Shown: positions 25,509 to 35,900 of the stretch, one piece after another
Layout of the letters: each line of letters starts with the position of its first letter
Position numbering within the stretch: position 1 is the first letter of the stretch
Source of the DNA: Bryobacteraceae bacterium
GTDB taxonomy: Bacteria > Acidobacteriota > Terriglobia > Bryobacterales > Bryobacteraceae
Reading direction: 5' to 3'
NCBI GenBank assembly: GCA_014860455.1
Contig: JACZJQ010000082.1
Location: 1-53,287, forward strand
DNA length: 53,287 nt
Position numbers and translations under genes: made by a program
The notes under the pieces: model-generated
Told to the model about the DNA's origin: nothing
Databases searched by the model: none
The model's input: only the letters and a program-made list of their open reading frames with translations

Positions 25509-26456
25509 CTAACGGATCAAGAGGAACTCTTCCACCTCTGCGCGGCCCGGCGCGGAGGACTGCGCGCCAAGCCGTGTGACCGAAATGGCGGCGGCGGCGT
25601 TCGCAAATCGAAGCGCGTCCTCGATTGGCCGCCCTTCGGAGAGTGCGATGGCCAAGGCAGCGTTAAATGTGTCGCCCGCCGCGGTCGTGTCGACGGCATC
25701 CACCTTGAAGCCAGCTGAAAACACCTCCGTGCGGCCGTCGGAATAGAAGCACCCGGCGTCTCCGAGTTTCAGCACAACAGCCTTGGGCCCAAGCCCAAGA
25801 ACTTCGTGTGCAAGGCTTGGCGCATCGGCGGGCGCAAGCCGGGCAGGTGGGCGTCCAAGCAGAATGCAGGCCTCGGTTTCATTTGGCGTCATCAGGTCAA
25901 CCAGTCGCAGCAACGACGCAGGCAACTGCCGCGCAGGAGCCGGATCGAGGATCGTCATCGCTCCTGCGGCGCGGGCGGTGGAAAGTGCCGCCTCCACCGC
26001 GTCAATCGGCGTCTCCAACTGGAACAGAGCGCATGCGGCGCCCGCGTAGGCTTCGCCGAGTCCGGCGATCATCTCCGGATTGACCTCGTTATTCGCGCCC
26101 GAAGCGACGACGATCGAGTTCTGCCCCGAACGCTCCACCCAGATCAGCGCCACGCCCGTCGAGACGCCGGCCACTTGACGGACACAAGACACATCCACGC
26201 CCGAAGCCATGAGGCTGTCTTTTAGCTGTGTGGCGAAGGCGTCCTCGCCAGTGCAACCAATCATGCGGACTGTGCCAGCGGCGGCCAGTCGCCCGGCTGC
26301 GTTGGCCTGGTTGGCGCCCTTGCCTCCGGGGATTGTAAGAAAGTTGCTGCCGAGTGTGGTCTCTCCGGGGGCGGGCAGACGGTCCACCTGAACCACGAAA
26401 TCCATATTCAGAGAACCGGTGACGATGATGGCTGAGTTTGTGTCGGGCACCCTCAT
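25509..26456 (-). CDS. rbsK: ribokinase (PfkB family)
   Basis: 315 aa. The family signatures GGKGANQANAAGR (about 44-56) and DTTAAGDTFNAALA (near 258-271, with the catalytic Asp in GD) are present, along with the NETE motif near 195. It phosphorylates D-ribose or a similar sugar with ATP in the cytoplasm. ATG 26456 is divergent from fhs. Downstream are two extracellular sugar-acting enzymes, so the substrate may be a sugar released by them. Confidence 0.88.
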   Translation of the reverse strand: MRVPDTNSAIIVTGSLNMDFVVQVDRLPAPGETTLGSNFLTIPGGKGANQANAAGRLAAAGTVRMIGCTGEDAFATQLKDSLMASGVDVSCVRQVAGVSTGVALIWVERSGQNSIVVASGANNEVNPEMIAGLGEAYAGAACALFQLETPIDAVEAALSTARAAGAMTILDPAPARQLPASLLRLVDLMTPNETEACILLGRPPARLAPADAPSLAHEVLGLGPKAVVLKLGDAGCFYSDGRTEVFSAGFKVDAVDTTAAGDTFNAALAIALSEGRPIEDALRFANAAAAISVTRLGAQSSAPGRAEVEEFLLIR

Positions 26457-26556
26457 ATCTTATTGCCGGCGCATCGCGGGCGGGGCCATGCGGCCTGGGC
26501 CGGCCTTCCATCCGGCAGCCTGCGGCGATATCATGCCGCCGGAGGATCATACTGCA

Positions 26557-28176
26557 ATGCTTCTGATTCGAGAGGTCGCCGACAAACTCGAGATCCCGGA
26601 TGAGTACATGGAATACTACGGCCGCTACACGGCCAAGCTCAGGCTTGAACTCCTCAACCGCCCCCAGCGCAAAGGGAAGCTCATCCTGGTCACCGCGATT
26701 ACCCCAACCAGCCACGGCGAGGGCAAGACCGTCGTCTCGATCGGACTGACGCAGGCGCTGGTGAAACTTGGCTGCAATGCGGCGGTCACGCTGCGGGAAC
26801 CGTCGCTAGGTCCGGTGTTCGGAATCAAGGGCGGAGCCACCGGCGGTGGTCAGTCGCAGGTGCTGCCAAGCGACATCATCAACCTGCACTTCAACGGCGA
26901 CATCCACGCCGTCTCGTCGGCGCACAACCTGCTGGCAGCGATGATCGATTCACACCTGCACCATGGCAACTCGCTGCGCATCGACGTCGACAACATCACC
27001 TGGCCCCGCGCTCTCGACATGAACGACCGCGCGCTGCGCAACGTGATCGTCGGCCTCGGGGGCAAGGCTCACGGCATCCCGCGTGAAACGGGCTTCGTGA
27101 TCACCGCCGCCAGCGAGGTGATGGCGATCCTCGCGCTGGCTGCGGACAGGGAGGACCTGCGCCGCCGCCTGAACGAAATCGTCATCGGCTTCGACCTCGA
27201 GAACCGCGCAGTCCGCGCCGCCGACCTTCGAGCCACCGGAGCCATGATGGTGCTGCTCAACGAGGCGCTGATGCCCAACCTCGTGCAGACTACTGAGGGT
27301 GCGCCGGCGTTTGTCCACGCCGGCCCGTTCGCCAATATCGCCCACGGCACAGCCAGCGTGATCAGCCAGAAGATGGCCCTCGGCTTGGCTGATTACGTTG
27401 TGAACGAATGCGGCTTCGGCGCCGACCTCGGCGCGGAGAAGTACTTCGATCTCGTCATGCCGGCATCGGGCATCAAGCCGTCGCTGGCCGTGCTGATCGC
27501 CTCTGCAAGGGCGCTATGTGCACAGGGCGCGGCCAACGAAGCAGGCCCGTTCACGCTGGACACGCTTCGCGCCGGGTTTGCCAATCTCGATCGCCATATC
27601 GGAAACCTTCGGAAGTTCGGCGTTCCGGTACTGGTGGCTATCAACCGTTTCCCCGGCGATGCGGAGGACCTGGTGGCGGAGATCGGACGCCACTGCGAGG
27701 CGATGGGAGTTGAAAGCGCGTCCTGCGACGTCTTTACGCAAGGCGGCGAAGGCGGGCTGGAGCTGGCGAAGAAGGCGGTTGCGCTCTGCGAGCAGGAATC
27801 CAATCCCGCGCCGATCTACGACTATTCGCTGCCGCTCCAGCAGAAGACTCGCGTCATCGCTCAAGAGATCTACGGCGCCGCGGACGTCTACTTCGAGACC
27901 GAAGCGCGCAAGACCCTGGCCCGCCTCGCCGAGGCCGGTTTCGAACGTCTGCCGGTCTGCGTCGCCAAGACGCAGTCTTCAATCACCGACCGGGCGAAGA
28001 TCTACGGCGCGCCCGAGGGCTGGACGATGACGGTGAGCGGCGCCCACCTGTCGGCCGGCGCGGGCTTCGTCGTGGTCACCGCGGGCAACATGATGCGTAT
28101 GCCTGGACTGGGCAAGACGCCGCAGGCTCACAACATGGAAGTGGACCCCGGCGGCGTGATCACAGGGCTGCACTAA
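26557..28176 (+). CDS. fhs: formate-tetrahydrofolate ligase
   Basis: 539 aa, close to the family length of about 555. It makes 10-formyl-THF from formate, THF and ATP for one-carbon metabolism. The P-loop region THGEGKTVVSIGL-like (PTSHGEGKT) and the long conserved stretch REPSLGPVFGIKGGA are intact. ATG 26557 is preferred over 26533 or 26419 because GGAGGAT lies 9 nt upstream. It is divergent from the ribokinase with about 100 nt between them. Confidence 0.95.
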   Translation: MLLIREVADKLEIPDEYMEYYGRYTAKLRLELLNRPQRKGKLILVTAITPTSHGEGKTVVSIGLTQALVKLGCNAAVTLREPSLGPVFGIKGGATGGGQSQVLPSDIINLHFNGDIHAVSSAHNLLAAMIDSHLHHGNSLRIDVDNITWPRALDMNDRALRNVIVGLGGKAHGIPRETGFVITAASEVMAILALAADREDLRRRLNEIVIGFDLENRAVRAADLRATGAMMVLLNEALMPNLVQTTEGAPAFVHAGPFANIAHGTASVISQKMALGLADYVVNECGFGADLGAEKYFDLVMPASGIKPSLAVLIASARALCAQGAANEAGPFTLDTLRAGFANLDRHIGNLRKFGVPVLVAINRFPGDAEDLVAEIGRHCEAMGVESASCDVFTQGGEGGLELAKKAVALCEQESNPAPIYDYSLPLQQKTRVIAQEIYGAADVYFETEARKTLARLAEAGFERLPVCVAKTQSSITDRAKIYGAPEGWTMTVSGAHLSAGAGFVVVTAGNMMRMPGLGKTPQAHNMEVDPGGVITGLH

Positions 28177-28179
28177 GGG

Positions 28180-29154
28180 CTATTCGAGGAGATGCGGATA
28201 GGCCGCGCAGACGCGGTCGATCTCTTCCAGTTGGCCCGGCGAAAGCGATTCGTCCTCGTCCAGGCACCAGATGCCCTGCATCCGGCCCTGCCTGCGCAGC
28301 ACTTCGTGGATGCCCGCGATGCAGCCGTGGAAGTGGTTCGCCGCATCGAACAGCGCCGCGTTCAGATCCGTCAACTGTGCGCCCAGCGCCAGCAGCAGCG
28401 ACAGCGGCGTCTGTCCCGCATGAATCCGCGTCAATAGTTCAACGGCGGCGCGAGTGCCGACCGACCACTGGCCGAGCAATCCGCCCGTGATTCGCACGGT
28501 CTGTCCGGAGAACGTGAACGGCGTGATCAGGTCGGCAATGATGTTGTCATCGTTGCCCGTGTAGAGCGCGATCTCTTTCGCCCGCCCGGATTCAATCACG
28601 CCGCGGATGACGTCGAGCGTCTGGTAGCGGTTGAACGGCGCCATCTTGATGGCCACCAGATTTTCGATCCCGGCTGCTTTGCGCCAGAACTCGTACGGCA
28701 GCGCGCGCCCGCCCACGGCCGGTTGCAGATAGAAACCAACCACCGGGATCACCTTCGCGATAGCGGCCATGTGATCCACCATCTCGTCGATGGTCGAGTT
28801 CTTCAGTGCGCACAGGCTCACCAATCCGGCGTGATATCCCAATTCGCGCGCCAGTTCCGCTTCGCGCAAAGCCTGCGGCGTGGGTCCACAGACACCGGCG
28901 ACGAGAATGCAGTCCCGTTCGCGAGCCTCTTCTTCGGCCATGCGCAACACCGGTTCGAGCAACCCGTAGCGCGGCTCGCGGATGGCGAATTGCGTCGTGT
29001 GGACGCCCACCGCGATGCCGCCTGCTCCCGAATCCAGGTAATAGCGGGTGAGGCCGCGCTGCGCAGCCTCGTCGAGCTTCCTGCTTGCGTCCAGCGCCAG
29101 TGGATGCGCGGGGATGACACATCCCTTCATGAGCCGTTCGCGGAGATTATCCAT
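28180..29154 (-). CDS. DapA-family (dihydrodipicolinate synthase-like) aldolase
   Basis: 324-aa TIM-barrel protein of the DapA/N-acetylneuraminate lyase family. The Schiff-base lysine is in AIKMAPFNRYQ, and YYLDSGAGGIAVGVHTTQFA matches the family's GTTGE-equivalent region. Substrate is unlikely to be aspartate semialdehyde given the sugar-related neighbours. ATG 29154 follows the upstream epimerase-like stop by 2 nt, so they form an operon. It is convergent with fhs. Confidence 0.85.
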   Translation of the reverse strand: MDNLRERLMKGCVIPAHPLALDASRKLDEAAQRGLTRYYLDSGAGGIAVGVHTTQFAIREPRYGLLEPVLRMAEEEARERDCILVAGVCGPTPQALREAELARELGYHAGLVSLCALKNSTIDEMVDHMAAIAKVIPVVGFYLQPAVGGRALPYEFWRKAAGIENLVAIKMAPFNRYQTLDVIRGVIESGRAKEIALYTGNDDNIIADLITPFTFSGQTVRITGGLLGQWSVGTRAAVELLTRIHAGQTPLSLLLALGAQLTDLNAALFDAANHFHGCIAGIHEVLRRQGRMQGIWCLDEDESLSPGQLEEIDRVCAAYPHLLE

Positions 29155-29156
29155 GG

Positions 29157-30149
29157 TTAGAACTTCCCGTCCCTGACTTGAAACTTCGTCGGCTTGCCCA
29201 GCAATTCGCCGTCCGCGCCCACCCACTCAGCCACCAAGCCAATCAGTTCTTCCACCCCGACATCCGGCATCCCGAACGTTTTGTGACAATCGGCGGCATT
29301 GTTCAGCAATGCCGTTGGCTGCTCCTGCCCGGTGAGCACGGGTTCCTTGCCCAGGCGTTTGCCGAACTCGACGGCGAGATCGCGGACGCGCAGCGTTTCC
29401 GGACCTGTCAAATTGACAACGCGCGGTGGCGTCGAGGCCACTCCAAGCGAGCGGAAGCAGACCGAATTCGCATAGCCCTGCCAGACGATGTTCACATAGC
29501 CCATCGACAGGTCGACTGCCACACCGTCGCGAACCTTCACGGCGATGTCCACCAGCACTCCGTAACGCAGTTCAACCGCATAGTTCAGCCGCAGCAGCGA
29601 GACCGGCGTTCCGAACTCCATCGCCGCGTAAGTGAACATCCTCTCGCGGCCCAGAGCCGACCACGCGTACTCGCCCACCGGATCCACTGGCGTCTCCTCG
29701 GTCGCGCCGCCGCTCTCGACAGGGACCAGCGGATAAACGTTGCCCGTGGAAAAACTGACGATGCGCGATTTCCGGTAACGCCGAGCGACCAGTGCCGGCA
29801 GCAGAACGTTGGTCGACCATGTCTGCTCCGGCGCTCCCGTCGACCCGAACTTGCGCGCCGCCAGAAACAGCACGTTCGGTGCGTCAGGAAGCGATTCGAG
29901 AGCGCCGTCGGCCAGGATATTCGACTGCATGTGCCGTACGCCCGGAATCTCCAGCGCGCCGCGTGAAACCGTGATCACCGCGTGAGGACTGCCTGCCGCA
30001 TCCATCGCCCGGCGGATCCTGCGCGCCAGCGACGGACCCATCTTGCCCGCTGCGCCGAGAATGAGCACATCGCCGTCCAACCGCCTCGCGAAGTCAATGT
30101 CTTGTTCCAGAGGCGCCGATAGCCGGTCCTCGAGTTCGTCGATCGTCAT
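29157..30149 (-). CDS. NAD-dependent epimerase/dehydratase-like protein
   Basis: 330 aa, extended SDR fold. The dinucleotide-binding loop is GAAGKMG near residue 32, with SFSTGNVYPL as the catalytic-serine region. The expected YxxxK is replaced: the tyrosine region reads GEYAWSALGRERMF, without Lys at the +4 position. It therefore may be non-catalytic, use Arg, or belong to an SDR subgroup with altered chemistry. It is coupled to the downstream DapA-like gene. Start ATG 30149. Confidence 0.8.
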   Translation of the reverse strand: MTIDELEDRLSAPLEQDIDFARRLDGDVLILGAAGKMGPSLARRIRRAMDAAGSPHAVITVSRGALEIPGVRHMQSNILADGALESLPDAPNVLFLAARKFGSTGAPEQTWSTNVLLPALVARRYRKSRIVSFSTGNVYPLVPVESGGATEETPVDPVGEYAWSALGRERMFTYAAMEFGTPVSLLRLNYAVELRYGVLVDIAVKVRDGVAVDLSMGYVNIVWQGYANSVCFRSLGVASTPPRVVNLTGPETLRVRDLAVEFGKRLGKEPVLTGQEQPTALLNNAADCHKTFGMPDVGVEELIGLVAEWVGADGELLGKPTKFQVRDGKF

Positions 30150-30196
30150 TTGCCTCGTATTCTACAGGAGCGCGGCGAGCGTCCGCCCGTTTGGCA

Positions 30197-31630
30197 TCAG
30201 TCGCAGTCCGTCGAAACACGGTCCAGGGCTTCGCCGTCCGGCCCGTACAACTCAATAACCAGCGGCGTCTGGCCCAGCGCATGCGTCGAACACGATAAGC
30301 ACGGATCGAATGCCCGCACCACCGCCTGCACTCTGTTCAACATGCCCTCTTCGATCCGCTCGCCCTTGACGAACCGCTTCGCCACCTGATCCACCGCCCG
30401 GTTCATCGCAAGGTTGTTGTGCCCCGTGGCGATGATCAGGTTGGCCCATGTCATCGCGCCTGACTCATTCACCTTGTAGTGGTGGATCAACACTCCTCGC
30501 GGGGCCTCGGCGATGCCCGCTCCCTCCAGCGCATTGACGTCGGCGCGCGCCCGGACATGCGTGTCGAGGATCTTCGGATGGTTCAGCAACTGCTCCATCC
30601 GCTCCACACCGTACATCGCTTCAATCAACCGTGCGTAGTGGTAGAAGAACGAACTCTGGACATCGCGCCCCAGTCGCTGGCGGTACTCGGCCAGTTCTTC
30701 GTCGGCCTCCGGCGTGCCGCACCGTTCGGCGACATTCAACCGCGCCAGCGGGCCCACCCGGTAGTTGCCCTCCGGGAAGCCGCGCGGTTTGAAGTACGGC
30801 GCTTTCAAATACGAGTGCGGCAGCACACCTTCGCCGATGTAGTTCGCGTAGTCCAGCGGGTCTTCGACGTCGGCAATGGTACCGCCGGCCGCCGGGTCGC
30901 GGAAACGCAGAATGCCGTCGTAGAGCCGCAGATCGCCCGACGCCGAAACAAGGCCCGCATACATTGTCGGCTCGTTGCCAAAGCTCTCGATCTCGGCCTC
31001 AAAGCGGTCGATGATTGAAACGAACAGCTTGATCGCCCTTCGGATGATCGACTTCGCGATGTTGATCTCGCTCAGGATCGCGTCGCGGGAGTCTGATGTC
31101 AACGGCGCGTTCACGCCTCCAGGGACGGTCCAAGACGGATGCACCCGCTCACCGGCCATGCGTTCGATGGCCAACTGGCCGAACTTCCGCAGCGCGATGC
31201 CGTCGCGCGCCAGGTCGGGGTGCTTTTCGAGAATCCCCACGATGTTCCGTTTGCGCGGATCGGAGTCCATTCCAAGCAGCAGATCCGGCGACGACAGATG
31301 GAAGAAGCTCAGCGCATGCGACTGCACGATCTGCGCGCAATGCAGCAGTTCACGGAGCATCTCGGCCGTCTTTGGAATGCGCACCGCCATGATCGCGTCG
31401 CACGCCTTCACCGACGCCAGCAAATGGCTGATCGGGCAGATGCCGCAGATGCGCGCCGTGATCGACGGCATCTCGTAATACGGCCGCCCCTCGACGAACT
31501 TCTCAAAGCCGCGCACCTGCGTGACGTGGAACTGCGTCGATGTCACCTCACCCGCGTCGTTCAGGTGAATGCTCACCTTGCCATGGCCCTCGATCCGCGT
31601 GATGTGCGGGATGACGATTTTCTTGCCCAT
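30197..31630 (-). CDS. hoxH: [NiFe]-hydrogenase large subunit HoxH
   Basis: 477 aa from ATG 31630 with GAGGAG upstream. It holds the Ni-Fe site: N-terminal ligands in RICGICP (C62, C65) and C-terminal DPCLSCSTH (C444, C447, H450), followed by a 27-residue extension that HoxW-type proteases normally cleave after the histidine. Sequence features and operon order point to the group 3 NAD-linked bidirectional hydrogenases. It is last in a hoxEFUYH order on the minus strand. No hyp or hoxW maturation genes lie in the window. Confidence 0.93.
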   Translation of the reverse strand: MGKKIVIPHITRIEGHGKVSIHLNDAGEVTSTQFHVTQVRGFEKFVEGRPYYEMPSITARICGICPISHLLASVKACDAIMAVRIPKTAEMLRELLHCAQIVQSHALSFFHLSSPDLLLGMDSDPRKRNIVGILEKHPDLARDGIALRKFGQLAIERMAGERVHPSWTVPGGVNAPLTSDSRDAILSEINIAKSIIRRAIKLFVSIIDRFEAEIESFGNEPTMYAGLVSASGDLRLYDGILRFRDPAAGGTIADVEDPLDYANYIGEGVLPHSYLKAPYFKPRGFPEGNYRVGPLARLNVAERCGTPEADEELAEYRQRLGRDVQSSFFYHYARLIEAMYGVERMEQLLNHPKILDTHVRARADVNALEGAGIAEAPRGVLIHHYKVNESGAMTWANLIIATGHNNLAMNRAVDQVAKRFVKGERIEEGMLNRVQAVVRAFDPCLSCSTHALGQTPLVIELYGPDGEALDRVSTDCD

Positions 31631-31640
31631 CCGACTCTCC

Positions 31641-32180
31641 TCAGCCAAATTTCACCAGACCCGCCAGCTCAGGCTTCTTGCCGTCCAGCAGGCTGGTCAA
31701 TACATGCGCGATCGCGCCCGGCGCCGGCGGGCATCCAGGAATATGAATATCCACCTTCACCACCTCGGCCAGCGGTACCGCATGACGCAGCAGCGCCGGC
31801 ACGCCATCGGTGGGAATCGCCGGCGCAGCGTCGGCGCCTTCGATGTACAACCGTTCGAGCAGTTTCTTCACCGGAATCGTGTTGCGCATTGAAGGAACGT
31901 TCGATGTCACCGCGCAGTCGCCCAGCGAGATCAGGATCCTGGTCTTCGACCGGATCGTCTGCGCCAGTTTCTGGTCGCCGATGGATGAAACAGCGCCCTC
32001 GACCAGCGCCACGTCCACCGCCTCCGGATACTCCGGCGTATCCACCAGCGGTCCGTACACCAGTTCCACTCTTTCCACCAGCGCCACCAGCAACTCGTCC
32101 ACATCCAGCAGCGACATATGGCAGCCAGAACAACCGTCCAGCCACGCCGTCGCCAGCTTCACCTTTGTTTGTCCGCTCAA
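31641..32180 (-). CDS. hoxY: [NiFe]-hydrogenase small subunit HoxY
   Basis: 179 aa starting at TTG 32180; a strong GGGGAGGTGG sits right before it and its TTGA overlaps the hoxU stop. Proximal [4Fe-4S] ligands are visible: DGCSGCHMS near 15-20, a Cys in GDCAVT, and PGCPPAPGAI near 150. It passes electrons between HoxH and the diaphorase module. Length is typical for soluble group 3d small subunits. Confidence 0.92.
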   Translation of the reverse strand: MSGQTKVKLATAWLDGCSGCHMSLLDVDELLVALVERVELVYGPLVDTPEYPEAVDVALVEGAVSSIGDQKLAQTIRSKTRILISLGDCAVTSNVPSMRNTIPVKKLLERLYIEGADAAPAIPTDGVPALLRHAVPLAEVVKVDIHIPGCPPAPGAIAHVLTSLLDGKKPELAGLVKFG

Positions 32181-32887
32181 CGTCCACCTCCCCTGACCGC
32201 GGTCAGCCGCTCGACCGACGCCGTCCGCTTAATCATTTCCTCCACGGCGAAGCCCTTCTCCGCCAGCGCGCCCGTCGGGCACACCTGCACGCACTTGCCG
32301 CACGATGTGCAGTTGCGCGACGCGCCCCACGTCCGGTTCATCTCGCACGTCAGCATCGAGTGGATCCCGCGCCCGGCAATGTCCCATACATGCGCCCCTT
32401 CAACCTCCGCGCACACCCTGACGCATCGCGTGCAGAGGATGCACCGGTTGTGATCCAGCACATAGCGCGGGTGCGACAAATCCACGCCAAGCTTCGGGTA
32501 ACGGTAGCCGTAGCGCACATTGGTCACGCCCAGCGCCGTCGCCAGCGACTGCAGCTCGCAGTGCCCGTTCGACACGCAGACCGCGCACACGTGGTTGCGT
32601 TCCGACAACAGCAACTCCAGCGCCTGCTTCCTGTATGCGTCCAGTCGCGCTGAACGGATGGTCACCGACATCCCCTCCTGCGCCGGCGTGGTGCAGGACG
32701 GCAGCAACCGGTTGACGCCCGCCACCTCCACCATGCACAGCCGGCAGGCACCCACCGGCTTCAGCCCTTTCATATTGCAGAGGCCCGGGATGTGCTTCCC
32801 GTTGGCTTTCGCCGCCTCGAAGATGGATGCCCCCCGGTCGGTCTTCACCAACTCGCCGTCGATGCGGATTGTGATCTTGCTGTCCAT
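32177..32887 (-). CDS. hoxU: hydrogenase diaphorase subunit HoxU
   Basis: 236 aa, similar to the N-terminal part of NuoG. It has an N-terminal plant-type [2Fe-2S] region (CNMKGLKPVGACRLC, then C near 64), a His-Cys3 site (HVCAVCVSNGHC) and two 4Cys [4Fe-4S] motifs (CILCTRCVRVC and CTSCGKCVQVC). It wires the flavin module to HoxY. ATG 32887 has GAGGGAG upstream, and the stop overlaps hoxY. Confidence 0.93.
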   Translation of the reverse strand: MDSKITIRIDGELVKTDRGASIFEAAKANGKHIPGLCNMKGLKPVGACRLCMVEVAGVNRLLPSCTTPAQEGMSVTIRSARLDAYRKQALELLLSERNHVCAVCVSNGHCELQSLATALGVTNVRYGYRYPKLGVDLSHPRYVLDHNRCILCTRCVRVCAEVEGAHVWDIAGRGIHSMLTCEMNRTWGASRNCTSCGKCVQVCPTGALAEKGFAVEEMIKRTASVERLTAVRGGGR

Positions 32888-32911
32888 TTCTTGCTCCCTC
32901 GGCGCCAGCCC

Positions 32912-35900
32912 CTAGTGGTTGCCCTCGCGGATATCGCAGCGCAGGCAGCGGCAGGTCTCTTCCATCGCTTCCACCGGCGTCAGGCCGGTGACGGCCTCCA
33001 TGAAGCCCTTGGCGCGCTCGTCGGCCGGCAGTTCGTGGATGTGGTGCCGCCCGCTTTCGGATACATGCGCCGGCGGGACCATCGAATACTCGAACTCGGG
33101 CCATAGCCGCGGCCACCGGAACTCGCCCATCAGCTTCTGGTCCATGTTTCGAGCCGCTTTCTTGCCGTAGCCCATGGCGTTCGACACGTTCGACGCGCCT
33201 GAAATCAGGTCGCCTCCCGCATAGAAATTCGACCTCGATGTCTCCAGTGTGAACGGGCTCACATCCAGCATCTTCTCCTTCTCTTTCAGCTTCAGGCCCG
33301 ACGCTTTCAGGAAGTCCAGATCCACTGTCTCGCCCACCGCCAGAATCACCGTGTCGCACTCAAACCGCTGGATCTCGCCGGTCGGGACGGGCTTCCTGCG
33401 CCCCGACGAGTCGAATTCGCCGAGCGTCGTCTTCGCGCATTCAATGGCCAGTACTCCTCCGTCCTCGCCCGAAACGATCCGGTGCGGCGTAGCCAGGAAT
33501 GCGTATTTGACGCCCTCGTCCTCGGCCGCCTCGGTCTCTTCAGGAATCGCCGGCATGTCCTTACGCTCGCGGCGGTAAATCACCGTCACGTCGGCGCCCA
33601 TTCGCAATGCCGTGCGCGCCGAGTCGATCGCCGCGTTGCCGCCGCCGATCACAACCACCTTCTTGCCCAACGGGACATGCTCGTCTTTCGACAACGCCTC
33701 CAGGAACGGCAGCGCGTGAAGTACGCCCTTCAACTCCGTGCCCGGCAGGTAGACCCACGTTTCCTTCCAGGTCCCGATCGAAAGGAACACGCCGTCGTAC
33801 ATCGTCGACAGGTCGTTCAGCGTCACCGTCTCGCCCACAACCGCGTTGAAGACGAACTCCACGCCCACCTTGTAGATCAGCTTCAATTCGTCGTCCAGCA
33901 CGCTCTTCGGCAGCCGGTACTCGGGCAGTGCGTATCGCAGCATGCCGCCGGCATCGGCGTTGTTCTCGTACACCGTCACCGAGTGGCCCATCATGGCCAG
34001 GTAGAATGCGCAGGTCAGTCCAGTCGGCCCGGCGCCGACCACGGCCACCTTCTTGCCCGTCGGCGGGAAGCGGTGTTCGAGTACGCGCTCGATCATCTCG
34101 TCGTACCTGCCGCCGTTGTAAATTGAGTCGGCGATGTAGCGGTGAACGTCGCGCATGTTCACGGCCTCGTCGATGCCAGACCTCCGGCAGCGGTTGTCGC
34201 ACGGATGCTGGCAAACCCGGCCGGTCGACGCCGGCAGCGGGTTGTCCATCACCACCGACAGGAATGCGTCCTCCAGCCGGTCCGCCTTCAGCAACTCCAG
34301 AAAACGCGGGATGTTCATGTGCAGCGGGCACGAATTCTCGCAGGGGCTCAGCGCCAGGTTCTCGCAAACGCCGGCCCGGCAGCGATGCGCCCGCAGATGG
34401 TCCTCGAACTCCTGCCGGAAGTGCCGCAGCGTTGTCAATACCGGGTTCGGCGCTGTTTGGCCGAGACCGCACAGCGACATGTCACGGATCATCCGCGACA
34501 ACTCGTCCATCGTCCCCAGGTCGGCTTCTGTCGCCTTCCCTGTCGTGAACCTGTTCAGGATGGCCAGCATCTGGTCCAGCCCGACGCGGCACGGCACACA
34601 CTTGCCGCACGACTCCGAATGCGTGAACTCGATGAAGTACCGCGCCACATCCACCATGCAGTTGTCTTCATCCATCACCACCATGCCGCCCGAGCCCATG
34701 ATCGACCCCAACTGCGCCAGCGTCTCGTAATCCACCGGCGTGTCGAACATCTCCTTCGGTATGCAGCCCCCCGACGGCCCGCCCGTCTGTACCGACTTCA
34801 CCGTCTTCGTCGCCGGCGCACCACCGCCGATGTCATAGACGAACGTCTTCAATGGCGTGCCCAGCGGCATCTCCACCAAGCCCGTCCGCTGCACCTTGCC
34901 CACCAGTGAAAACACCTTTGTCCCAGGACTCTTCGGCGAACCCGTCTCGGTGAACCATGCCGGTCCCTTCACCACGATCGGCGCCACGTTGTACCAGGTC
35001 TCGACGTTGTTGATGTTGGTCGGCCGGCACCACAGCCCGCTCTCGGCCGGGTACGGCGGCCTCGGCGTCGGACGGCCCGCGCGCCCTTCCAGCGACCGGA
35101 TGAGAGCCGTCTCCTCGCCGCACACAAACGCCCCCGCGCCTTCCACCAGTGACAGCTTGAAGCTGAATCCCCGGCCCAGGATATTCTCGCCCAGCAAACC
35201 GCGCTCCTCGGCCTCCTGGATTGCCAGGGTCAGCCGGTGCACCGCCAGCGGGTACTCGGCGCGCACATACAGGATGCCCTCGGTCGCGCCGGTCACGTAG
35301 CCGCCGATCACCATGCCTTCGATCAGCCCGTGCGGATCGCCCTCAATCTCGTTGCGGTTCATGTAGGCGCCGGGATCGCCTTCGTCGGCGTTGCAGATCA
35401 GGTACTTCTGATCAGCCTGCGCCTTGCGCAGCATGTCCCATTTGAGGCCCGTCTGATAACCCGCGCCGCCGCGCCCGCGCAGCTTCGCCGCCTTGATCTG
35501 CTCGATCACCATCTCCGGGTTGGCGTCGATCAGCACCTTATACAGCGCCTGATACCCGCCCACCGCCAGGTACTCCTCAATGTCGCCTGGATTGATCAAT
35601 CCGCAGTTGCGCAACACGATCTTCGACTGCCCGGTGAAGAACGGGATCTCGTTCCACTTCGGCAGATCAGGCAGTCCGCTGCCGTATTTCACCTGGCCCG
35701 TGATGTGGTCCCACTCCTCCACCTTGCACAGCGCCAGTTCTTCCGGAATGCGTCCGGCCGACAGATCGTCGAGCAGCGCCGCCACGTCCTGCGCCTGCAC
35801 CTTGTGCAGAATCACCAGCGGCTTGCCAGGCAGCCACACGTTCACCAGCGGCTCTTCCGAGCACGGTCCGTAGCAGCCCACCTGCGCCAGGTGGAAGCTC

